From positions 1 to 5,085 of the forward strand of contig JAEWBW010000651.1 in assembly GCA_023390955.1 (NCBI GenBank): a stretch of DNA of 5,085 bases. Direction: 5' to 3'. The position numbers and the translations under genes are program-made. This document shows positions 1 to 4,396 of the stretch, piece after piece. The first letter of the stretch is position 1, and each line of letters starts with the position of its first letter. The notes beneath the pieces were generated by a model. The model was not told where the DNA came from. It did not search any database and worked only from the letters and a program-made list of their open reading frames with translations. The DNA is from Pseudomonadota bacterium. Its GTDB lineage: Bacteria > Pseudomonadota > Alphaproteobacteria > Rhizobiales > Xanthobacteraceae.

Positions 1-266
1 AAGCCGCGCGCACGGTGGAGGATCACGTCATCACCGATCCGCGCGAGGCGGATGTCGGCTCGATCCTCGGCTTCGGCTTCGCGCCGTTCACCGGCGGCAC
101 GCTGTCCTATATCGACTTCATGGGCACAAAGAAGTTCGTCGAGCTCTGCCACAAGCTGGAAGCCAAGTACGGCTCGCGCTTCACCCCGCCAAAACTGCTG
201 GTGGAGATGGCGGCCAAGGGCGAGACCTTCTACGGCCGCTTTGCCCCGAAGAAGGCGGCCGCGTAA
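1..266 (+). CDS. 3-hydroxyacyl-CoA dehydrogenase, C-terminal fragment (FadB/FadJ-like), 5' end outside window
   Basis: The reading frame is open from the left edge and ends at TAA 264-266, giving about 87 residues of a longer protein. The tail carries the run DPREADVGSILGFGFAPFTGG, then YIDFMG, and ends in an Ala/Lys-rich tail. I recognise this as the end of the second 3HCDH domain of the roughly 700-residue fused enoyl-CoA hydratase/3-hydroxyacyl-CoA dehydrogenases of beta-oxidation. These enzymes hydrate enoyl-CoA and oxidise the L-3-hydroxyacyl-CoA with NAD+ in the cytoplasm. The catalytic residues lie upstream of the window, so activity cannot be judged. The ATG at 15 is internal and not a true start. 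A thiolase or acyl-CoA dehydrogenase gene would be expected upstream. The family call is from memory of homologues; the exact paralogue (fadB, fadJ, fadN) cannot be decided from this piece. Confidence 0.85.
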   Translation, partial: AARTVEDHVITDPREADVGSILGFGFAPFTGGTLSYIDFMGTKKFVELCHKLEAKYGSRFTPPKLLVEMAAKGETFYGRFAPKKAAA

Positions 267-291
267 CAGCGTCCGATCACACAGAAACAAG

Positions 292-319
292 AAGGCCGGA
301 TCGTCGATCCGGCCTTTTT
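292..319 (+). terminator. Rho-independent terminator shared by two convergent genes
   Basis: An 11-base stem (292-302 with 306-316) with a 3-base loop is followed by T315-T319. It lies 25 bases after the dehydrogenase stop. The T-run touches the stop (319-321) of the minus-strand gene, so the hairpin can also end that transcript, although the minus-strand tail (cttgtttctg) is a weaker U-run. The core CCGGATCGTCGATCCGG (296-312) recurs elsewhere in this window. Confidence 0.85.
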
Positions 320-663
320 CATTTCCTGTCTCCGAACGGCGAGAACGCGCGGCCCGAGACCGCATCGTCGGCAAGGCTGGCCTTCCAGCTGCCTTCGTCG
401 CCGCGGCCGATGCGTACCTCGAAACGCCAGCCATTCTGGTTGGTGAAGGCGATGTCTGCTCCGCCCTTTGTCTTGGCGTAGCTGCAGGCATATTCGGTCG
501 GCCGGTCCGGAAAGACGACCTTGCCTTCCTTGCTCTGGAACACCGCCGAAGTGATCTGCGGATGGATCATGAAGAAGCAATTGCGCTGCGGCACCTCGGA
601 CGTCGACAGGCCGAGCATCGCGAGCGGCGCACCGGCGGCCGTCATGAGGACGATCATGTTCAT
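319..663 (-). CDS. Small hypothetical protein, possibly exported (114 aa)
   Basis: I do not recognise this family. The ORF starts at ATG 663 (a second ATG lies two codons in) and stops at TGA 321-319, exactly at the shared terminator. That placement is the best argument that it is real. Residues 3-19 are hydrophobic and Ala/Leu/Met-rich and could be a signal peptide or membrane anchor, but the n-region has no positive charge. The remainder is soluble and mixed, with two cysteines (C29, C60) that could form one disulfide if exported, and a Trp/Phe-rich beta-like C-terminal half (NGWRFEVRIGRGDEGSWKA). Upstream there is only a weak purine stretch (gagac) as a ribosome site. An ORF in another minus-strand frame (230-706) overlaps it but runs through the terminator and looks like a shadow. 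A non-coding interval cannot be fully excluded. Confidence 0.6.
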   Translation of the reverse strand: MNMIVLMTAAGAPLAMLGLSTSEVPQRNCFFMIHPQITSAVFQSKEGKVVFPDRPTEYACSYAKTKGGADIAFTNQNGWRFEVRIGRGDEGSWKASLADDAVSGRAFSPFGDRK

Positions 664-863
664 CTGCGACTGTCTCGGTGGAGATGTTCCACTTCGACGT
701 CGCCACCGGTCTGATGGTTCACGCCGGATCGTCGATCCGCCCTTCTGTTCCGTGCCACACTACCGCCGCGTGACCTCCGCTCTGCGGCCACGCTGGCTCC
801 GCACTGGCACCGCTCTTGCTCACCAATCCACAAACCGACGATTGGCGTTGAAGGTGTCCTGAG
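664..863. other. Gene-free divergent interval with an orphan hairpin
   Basis: No convincing gene lies in these 200 bases; ORFs crossing it are low-complexity Arg-rich shadows. It separates the start of the minus-strand hypothetical gene (663) from the start of a plus-strand small membrane ORF (864), so promoters for both should be here, but I see no clear -35/-10 pair. It contains a hairpin at 724-740 that copies the terminator core used twice elsewhere in the window, and a weak inverted repeat cggtgg/ccaccg (676-681 with 703-708). Confidence 0.6.
724..741. repeat. Orphan copy of the terminator-type palindrome
   Basis: CCGGATCGTCGATCCGC at 724-740 matches the core of the terminator at 292-316 at 16 of 17 bases and folds into a 6-base stem (725-730 with 734-739) with a GTC loop. 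A mismatch (724/740) and one further pair (723/741) extend it. It is followed by cccttctgttcc rather than a true T-run. It lies between two divergently oriented gene starts, where no transcript end is expected, so it is either a repeat unit or the remnant of a lost gene's terminator. Confidence 0.6.
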
Positions 864-1067
864 ATGACCTCCATGATGTTTCAAGATGGCGCGGCCGGTG
901 TTCTGGTTAGGTACGCCCCTCCGGTGCTGTTGGGTCCGCTGCGGACCAGGGTGTTGCGCCTGCGCCGGAAAATTCCGTCATGGGCCGGTCTTGTGTTACT
1001 CGTTTTCGTCGCGGACGCCGTGCTGGCGGTTCTGGCCTGGGGCGCTGTCGACATCATCCTGCGCTGA
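864..1067 (+). CDS. Small single-span membrane protein, hypothetical (67 aa)
   Basis: The ATG at 864 is preceded by AAGGTG (851-856) with a 7-base gap, better than the later in-frame ATGs at 873 and 876, so this start is preferred. The N-terminal 37 residues are mixed and end in a basic patch (RTRVLRLRRK, 28-36). Residues 40-66 form one strongly hydrophobic segment (WAGLVLLVFVADAVLAVLAWG, then AVDIIL) with acidic residues D51 and D63 inside it. By the positive-inside rule the N-terminus would be cytoplasmic. I recall similar short proteins in Bradyrhizobium but cannot name a function. The last 24 codons are antisense to the end of the minus-strand ORF at 996-1304, so the two genes overlap tail to tail. 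One of the two tails may be non-functional sequence. Confidence 0.55.
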   Translation: MTSMMFQDGAAGVLVRYAPPVLLGPLRTRVLRLRRKIPSWAGLVLLVFVADAVLAVLAWGAVDIILR

Positions 1068-1304
1068 GAGTTCTCCTCTGTTCAGGAGGACCGCGCCCGC
1101 CACATAGGCGAGTTGACCGGCAGTCAGGCTGCCAATGATGATCGAGACACCGGTCCAGAACCCGAAGTCGGAGAGCTGAAGCACGAATGCGGCGAAGATT
1201 GCGGTTGCCGGCGAGACGAGCAGCAACGCCCAGACTCTGAAGTACAACCCCGTCGCCAGTCCAACGATTGCGCTCGCGAACAAAAGCCCAAGTGCGGTCG
1301 TCAC
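996..1304 (-). CDS. Small three-span membrane protein, hypothetical (102 aa)
   Basis: The ORF starts at GTG 1304 and ends at TAA 998-996. A ribosome site GGGA (minus strand of 1313-1316) lies 8 bases ahead of the GTG. Three hydrophobic segments are visible at about residues 3-21, 24-43 and 50-74, separated by short turns (YFRVW, QLSDFG), then a hydrophilic tail from residue 76. That tail (residues 80-102, Asp/Gln/Arg-rich) is exactly the part antisense to the transmembrane segment of the plus-strand ORF at 864-1067. Its polar character may just reflect the complement of hydrophobic codons. The first 75 residues look like a genuine membrane protein and resemble short uncharacterised proteins I recall from Bradyrhizobium. 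No catalytic motif is visible. Role unknown; it could be part of a small transporter or a membrane stress protein, but nothing here supports either. Confidence 0.65.
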   Translation of the reverse strand: MTTALGLLFASAIVGLATGLYFRVWALLLVSPATAIFAAFVLQLSDFGFWTGVSIIIGSLTAGQLAYVAGAVLLNRGELSAQDDVDSAPGQNRQHGVRDENE

Positions 1305-1468
1305 GATCGTATTCCCAGTTCAGCAACGCACCCACAGTTCATAGTTGCGCAGACTGGGCCGCTCTCACAAGGAGTGTGCGACGATATCGCCGGGTTATTG
1401 TTAACTCTGACAATGCGACTAAAACACATGCCGATGCTGTCGCAGCGTTCCGCGAACGGCGAACACGA
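1305..1468. other. Intergenic stretch upstream of the small membrane gene
   Basis: No gene is supported here. On the minus strand this is the leader and promoter region of the GTG-started membrane ORF. The heptamer cagttca occurs twice in direct orientation 19 bases apart (1316-1322 and 1335-1341), the first copy next to the ribosome site. A minus-strand TTGTCA (1413-1408) could serve as a -35, but no acceptable -10 follows at the right distance. I do not call a promoter. Confidence 0.5.
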
Positions 1469-1495
1469 AAGAGCCGGATCATCGATCCGGCTCTT
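1469..1495 (-). terminator. Terminator of the glutathione S-transferase gene
   Basis: A 12-base perfect stem (1469-1480 with 1484-1495) with an ATC loop begins 26 bases past the transferase stop. Read on the minus strand, it is followed by a short T-rich tail (tcgtgttcg) after the stem's own TT. The core CCGGATCATCGATCCGG (1474-1490) differs by one loop base from the core of the terminator at 292-316. The weak U-run lowers confidence slightly. Confidence 0.75.
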
Positions 1496-1521
1496 CGTCG
1501 TTTCGCCTCTCGTGGCTGGCC

Positions 1522-2136
1522 TTACTTCGCCTGCGCGAGGCCTTCCTTCTTCAGCGCTTCCTGCACCTGCGGCCGGCCGGCGACGCGGGCCTTGTAGGCG
1601 GTCAGGTTCGGCATCGCCGAGAGGTCGAACTTCATGCGGTCGCCCCAGGTCAGCATCGTGAACAGGTAGCCGTCGGCCACCGTGAACTGCTTGCCCATGA
1701 GGTAATCGCGTCCGGCGAGCTCGCTGTCGATGTGCTTCAGCTTGCCCATGACGCGGTCCTTGAAGAAGGCCTTGGCCTCATCGTTCAGCGCCGGCGCGAA
1801 CATCGGGCCGAAGCTCTTGTGCACCTCGGAGGTGAGGAAGTTCAGCCATTCGAGCAGCTTGTAGCGCTCGGAACTGTCGCGGGCGGGCGCCAGCGACTTG
1901 GCCGGAGCCTGGTCGGCGATCATCTGGACAATGACCGGTCCTTCGGTCACGATCTCACCGCTATCGAGGCCCAGCGCAGGGACCTGGCCCTTCGGGTTCA
2001 CCTTCAGATAATCGTCACCGTTTTCGAGCTTCTTGGCCCGGATATCGACCTTGACCAGCTCATAGGGCAGGCCAGCTTCGAGGAGTGCGATATGGGGGGA
2101 GAGCGAGCAGGCGCCGGGCGAATAATAGAGCTTCAT
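1522..2136 (-). CDS. gstA: Beta-class glutathione S-transferase
   Basis: The enzyme conjugates or reduces electrophiles with glutathione in the cytoplasm; beta-class members also have thiol-disulfide exchange activity. The 204-residue length fits the class. The N-terminus MKLYYSPGACSLSPHIAL closely matches the E. coli/Proteus beta-class pattern, with the class-defining C10. The thioredoxin-like domain (about 1-80) has the cis-proline motif NPKGQVP (P53) and the glutathione-binding TEG turn (E65-G66). The helical domain (about 87-204) has H106 in SEVHK, the second beta-class active-site residue, and the N-capping box T152-V-A-D155. All expected key residues are present. The start is firm: AGGAGG (2144-2149 on the plus-strand map) sits 7 bases ahead of the ATG. 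It is transcribed divergently from a MarR regulator across an intergenic region holding two palindromic sites, so repression by that regulator is likely. The symbol follows the E. coli orthologue; several paralogues usually occur per Bradyrhizobium genome. Confidence 0.95.
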   Translation of the reverse strand: MKLYYSPGACSLSPHIALLEAGLPYELVKVDIRAKKLENGDDYLKVNPKGQVPALGLDSGEIVTEGPVIVQMIADQAPAKSLAPARDSSERYKLLEWLNFLTSEVHKSFGPMFAPALNDEAKAFFKDRVMGKLKHIDSELAGRDYLMGKQFTVADGYLFTMLTWGDRMKFDLSAMPNLTAYKARVAGRPQVQEALKKEGLAQAK

Positions 2137-2143
2137 GGAATTT

Positions 2144-2149
2144 CCTCCT
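2144..2149 (-). promoter_or_regulatory. Strong Shine-Dalgarno of gst
   Basis: The minus strand reads gaggaggaaattcc before the ATG. This full AGGAGG with a 7-base spacer is the best ribosome site in the window and fixes the gst start. It contrasts with the weak sites of marR and gshA. Confidence 0.9.
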
Positions 2150-2175
2150 CTTTGACGCTTGGTTAGAGCGAACGA

Positions 2176-2206
2176 TTGACTACATGCACCTGCATGGAAT
2201 AGTCAA
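2176..2206. promoter_or_regulatory. Face-to-face divergent promoters for marR (+) and gst (-)
   Basis: TTGACTA (2176-2182) and TAGTCAA (2200-2206) form a perfect 7-base inverted repeat. Each arm gives a TTGACT -35 box (5 of 6 to TTGACA), and each overlaps the -10 region of the promoter on the other strand. Plus strand: TTGACT 2176-2181, 16-base spacer, AATAGT 2198-2203 (4 of 6 to TATAAT). Minus strand: TTGACT 2206-2201, 16-base spacer, TGTAGT 2184-2179 (4 of 6). Expected transcript starts are near 2210 (+) and 2172 (-). The -10 matches are modest, so start points are inferred. Confidence 0.6.
2183..2196. promoter_or_regulatory. Operator O1, palindrome inside both promoter spacers
   Basis: CATGCA-CC-TGCATG is a perfect inverted repeat with 6-base arms. 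It lies between the -35 and -10 of both overlapping promoters, so a bound dimer would block both directions. Its 12-base core (2184-2195) is the exact reverse complement of the O2 core. MarR-family dimers typically bind short palindromes of this size next to their own gene; binding here by the adjacent MarR is inferred. Confidence 0.7.
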
Positions 2207-2210
2207 GATT

Positions 2211-2224
2211 GATGCAGGTGCATC
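2211..2224. promoter_or_regulatory. Operator O2, second palindrome near the marR transcript start
   Basis: GATGCA-GG-TGCATC is a perfect inverted repeat with 6-base arms, centred 28 bases from O1. Its core ATGCAGGTGCAT is the same site as O1 in opposite orientation. It would cover about +1 to +14 of the inferred marR transcript and lies just upstream of the gst -35 box. Confidence 0.7.
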
Positions 2225-2262
2225 GAGTGCTGTAAGAACGGGTGACTTTCTTGAGCGGGACG

Positions 2263-2748
2263 ATGAAGCGTAAACCATCAACCGAGGCGACGTCCGCCTG
2301 GATCCGCCTGATGCGGGTGCAGAGCAGGGTGCTGGATTGCGTGGAGCAGGACCTGAAGAAGGCCGGGTTCCCGCCGCTGGCCTGGTACGACGCGCTGCTC
2401 GAATTGTCGCGCGCGCCGACCGGTGAGCTTCGCCCCGTCGAGCTCGAACGCCAGATGCTGATCCCGCAATATTCGACGTCACGCCTGATCGATCGTCTGG
2501 TCGATGAGGGCCTCGCGGCCCGGCGCGAATGCAAGATCGACAAGCGCGGCCAGTTCGTGGAAATCACCGAAGCCGGCCGTGAACTGCAGAAGCGGATGTG
2601 GGGCGCCTATTCCGCGGCGATCGAAAAATATGTCGGCTCGAAGCTGTCGGATGCCGATGCCGTCAAGCTCAGCGGTCTCCTGGACCGGCTCGGCTGCTCC
2701 TGCGGCGAGATGAAACTGCCCGTCAACGAAGGCGCTACCGCCCGATGA
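2263..2748 (+). CDS. MarR-family winged-helix transcriptional regulator
   Basis: This is a DNA-binding dimer that probably represses the divergent gst gene and itself. From ATG 2263 it is 161 residues, normal for MarR. Domain order: N-terminal dimer helix (about 10-34), helix with PPLAWYDALLELSRAP (37-53), helix-turn-helix with recognition helix PQYSTSRLIDRLVDEG (68-83), the beta-wing with the family signature DKRGQFVEITEAG (93-105), and a C-terminal dimer helix (106-144). It has four cysteines: C26 in the first helix, C90 before the wing and a CSC pair (C145, C147), which could allow thiol-based sensing; this is inference. The start is uncertain. GTG 2242 is in frame and would add seven residues, but 2263 gives a typical N-terminus (MKRKPST) and has a GAG at 2253-2255. 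gshA follows 99 bases downstream on the same strand. The ligand is unknown. Confidence 0.9.
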   Translation: MKRKPSTEATSAWIRLMRVQSRVLDCVEQDLKKAGFPPLAWYDALLELSRAPTGELRPVELERQMLIPQYSTSRLIDRLVDEGLAARRECKIDKRGQFVEITEAGRELQKRMWGAYSAAIEKYVGSKLSDADAVKLSGLLDRLGCSCGEMKLPVNEGATAR

Positions 2749-2769
2749 CTTCGCAATACGTGAACATGC

Positions 2770-2792
2770 CCGCGCGCCGCTTCGGTGCGCGG
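2770..2792 (+). other. GC-rich hairpin between marR and gshA
   Basis: A 10-base stem (2770-2779 with 2783-2792) with one G-T pair and a 3-base loop lies 22 bases after the marR stop. It is followed by accctcccttg, not a T-run, so it is a poor intrinsic terminator. It could slow or partly end transcription, protect the marR 3' end, or mean little in such GC-rich DNA. Confidence 0.35.
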
Positions 2793-2847
2793 ACCCTCCC
2801 TTGCCACCGCGCGCGTTCGATCGAAGCGCCTTTGATTAGAGTCTGAT

Positions 2848-4218
2848 ATGGCGCGAGACCAGATCGATATGACGCCGCTGCAATCGCGTGACGAACTCGT
2901 CGCGTGGTTCGAGGCCGGCTGCAAGCCGCCGTCCGAGTGGCGCATGGGCACCGAGCACGAGAAGACGCCGTTCACGCTCGAAGGTCACAATCCCGTGCCC
3001 TACGAAGGCGCGCGCGGCATCGGCGCATTGCTCGAAGGCATGAAGCTCCTGCTCGGCTGGGAGCCGATCATGGAGAAGGGCAACATCATCGGCCTCTACG
3101 ACGTCACCGGCGGCGGCGCGATCTCGCTCGAGCCGGGCGGACAGTTCGAGCTGTCGGGCGCGCCGGTCGAGAACGTGCACCAGACCCAGAGCGAGCTGAT
3201 GGCGCATCTGGCGCAGGTGCGCGAGATAGCAACGCCGCTCGGCATCGGCTTCCTCGGTCTCGGCATGACGCCGTCATGGTCGCGTGCCGAGATTCCGGGA
3301 ATGCCCAAGGGCCGCTACAAGATCATGACCAACTACATGCCGAAGGTCGGCCAGTACGGCCTCGACATGATGTACCGGACCTGCACGGTGCAGACCAATC
3401 TCGACTTCTCCTCCGAAGCAGACATGGTCAAGAAGCTGCGCGTCTCGCTGGCGCTGCAGCCGGTCGCCACCGCGCTGTTCGCCAACTCGCCGTTCACCGA
3501 AGGCAAGCCGAACGGCTTCCTGTCGTTCCGCTCCGAGATCTGGCGCGACACCGACAACGCCCGCGCGGGCATGATGCCGTGGGCGTTCGAGGACGGCATG
3601 GGCTTCGAGCGCTATGTCGACTATGCGCTCGACGTGCCCATGTATTTCGTCAAGCGCGACGAGGATTACATCGACGTCTCCGGCTCCTCGTTCCGCGCTT
3701 TCTTCGACGGCCGCAACAACCGTCTGCCTGGCCAGCGGCCGACGCTGTCGGATTGGGCCAACCATCTCTCGACCATCTTCCCCGAGGTGCGGCTGAAGCG
3801 TTACCTCGAGATGCGCGGCTCCGACGGCGGTCCGTGGGGCCGGCTGCCGGCGCTGTCGGCATTCTGGGCCGGCCTGCTCTACGACGACGTGTCGCTCGAT
3901 GCGGCCTGGGACATGGTGAAGCACTGGACCGCGCATGAGCGTCAGGCCTTGCGTGACGACGTGCCGCGTTTCGGATTCAAGTCGCGGATCAAGGACCGCT
4001 ATCTGTTCGAGATCGCCAAGGAATGCCTGGTCCTGGCCCATGCCGGCCTGCGCCGGCGCGGCCGGATCGACCAGCTCGGCCGCGACGAGACCCGGCACCT
4101 GGAGCCGCTCGACCGCATCGTCGATTCCGGGCGGACGCCGGCCGAGGAGATGCTGGAAAAGTTCCACGGGCCCTGGAAGGGCTCGGTGGAGCCGGCCTAT
4201 GACGAGTACGCGTTCTAG
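2848..4218 (+). CDS. gshA: Glutamate-cysteine ligase, plant/alphaproteobacterial type
   Basis: It catalyses ATP-dependent joining of glutamate and cysteine to gamma-glutamylcysteine, the first and usually limiting step of glutathione synthesis, in the cytoplasm. The 456 residues and motifs match the GCS2 family in its plant-type branch. They include GTEHEKTPF with the E36/E38 metal-nucleotide region, YDVTGGGAISLEPGGQFELSG (84-104), MYRTCTVQTNLDFSSEADM (175-193), GFERYVDYALDVPMYF (252-267), FPEVRLKRYLEMRG (311-324), and the C-terminal GRTPAEEML with the final WKGSVEPAYDEYAF. It appears full length. The start at 2848 has only a weak agag (2838-2841); an alternative ATG at 2869 would remove seven residues. 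Only three cysteines are present (C25, C179, C393), so the two regulatory disulfides of plant enzymes cannot form. It lies 99 bases after marR and near gst, consistent with a glutathione-linked locus. Co-transcription with marR is possible but unproven. Confidence 0.97.
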   Translation: MARDQIDMTPLQSRDELVAWFEAGCKPPSEWRMGTEHEKTPFTLEGHNPVPYEGARGIGALLEGMKLLLGWEPIMEKGNIIGLYDVTGGGAISLEPGGQFELSGAPVENVHQTQSELMAHLAQVREIATPLGIGFLGLGMTPSWSRAEIPGMPKGRYKIMTNYMPKVGQYGLDMMYRTCTVQTNLDFSSEADMVKKLRVSLALQPVATALFANSPFTEGKPNGFLSFRSEIWRDTDNARAGMMPWAFEDGMGFERYVDYALDVPMYFVKRDEDYIDVSGSSFRAFFDGRNNRLPGQRPTLSDWANHLSTIFPEVRLKRYLEMRGSDGGPWGRLPALSAFWAGLLYDDVSLDAAWDMVKHWTAHERQALRDDVPRFGFKSRIKDRYLFEIAKECLVLAHAGLRRRGRIDQLGRDETRHLEPLDRIVDSGRTPAEEMLEKFHGPWKGSVEPAYDEYAF

Positions 4219-4396
4219 AGCCTGATCCGGAAAAGCGCGAGGATCGCGCTTTAGAGCGTGTTCGCGCGCCTAACAGCCCTTGATCAATAGGATAACGGCC
4301 CGGAAGGGGGCCGTTCATCGCCCGTACAGGTTTGCGGCGATCAAATGAACGGCTGAAAAAACCTAGCGCGTTCAATAACTCGAAAGTTCTGTTCGG
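4219..4396. other. Gene-free leader region with competing hairpins
   Basis: No gene is supported in this 178-base interval. After the gshA hairpin there is a strong stem at 4294-4301 with 4308-4315 (AACGGCCC / GGGGCCGTT-type arms, 6-base loop). A second inverted repeat GCCGTTCAT (4310-4318) with ATGAACGGC (4345-4353) shares bases 4310-4315 with the first, so the two cannot form together. The promoter of the downstream PAN-like gene must lie here, but I see no convincing -35/-10 pair. Confidence 0.5.
4232..4253 (+). terminator. Hairpin after gshA, probable terminator within a repeat-like segment
   Basis: A perfect 9-base stem (4232-4240 with 4244-4252: AAAGCGCGA, loop GGA, TCGCGCTTT) lies 13 bases past the gshA stop. 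The right arm ends in TTT followed by agagcg, a minimal U-run. The flanking text tagagcctgatccggaaaag (4216-4235) resembles the start of a dispersed intergenic element I recall from Rhizobiales, so this may be a repeat fragment used as a terminator. Confidence 0.55.

Noticed and set aside
52..714. 220-codon plus-strand open frame across 266-664
   Set aside because: It runs through the strong terminator at 292-319 and is Ser/Arg-rich in its first third. The other frames there carry recognisable sequence.
660..884. 74-codon minus-strand open frame in the divergent gap
   Set aside because: It is His/Arg-rich with no motif, would overlap the leaders of both flanking genes and reads through the orphan hairpin.
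1384..1413. Possible minus-strand promoter with TTGTCA as -35
   Set aside because: At spacers of 16-18 bases the -10 candidates (for example GCGATA, CGATAT) match the consensus poorly.
1113..1661. 182-codon plus-strand open frame
   Set aside because: It crosses the small membrane gene, the gst terminator and the gst 3' end in antisense, with low-complexity Arg/Pro/Ser content.
2242..2262. GTG 2242 as the start of marR
   Set aside because: It is in frame but lacks a ribosome site, and would put the start only 18 bases after operator O2. ATG 2263 gives a more typical N-terminus. It is not excluded.
2163..2567. 134-codon minus-strand open frame over the marR 5' half
   Set aside because: It is antisense to the MarR domain and its end reads through the operator palindromes; it is Ser/Arg-rich with no motif.
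2904..3938. 344-codon plus-strand open frame, offset from gshA
   Set aside because: It overlaps gshA in another frame, is dominated by Arg/Ala/His and has no domain. The gshA frame is unambiguous.
3274..4167. 297-codon open frame on the minus strand
   Set aside because: It lies wholly inside gshA and is antisense to its conserved motifs. Its composition (His/Val/Arg-rich, no recognisable domain) is typical of shadow frames in high-GC DNA.
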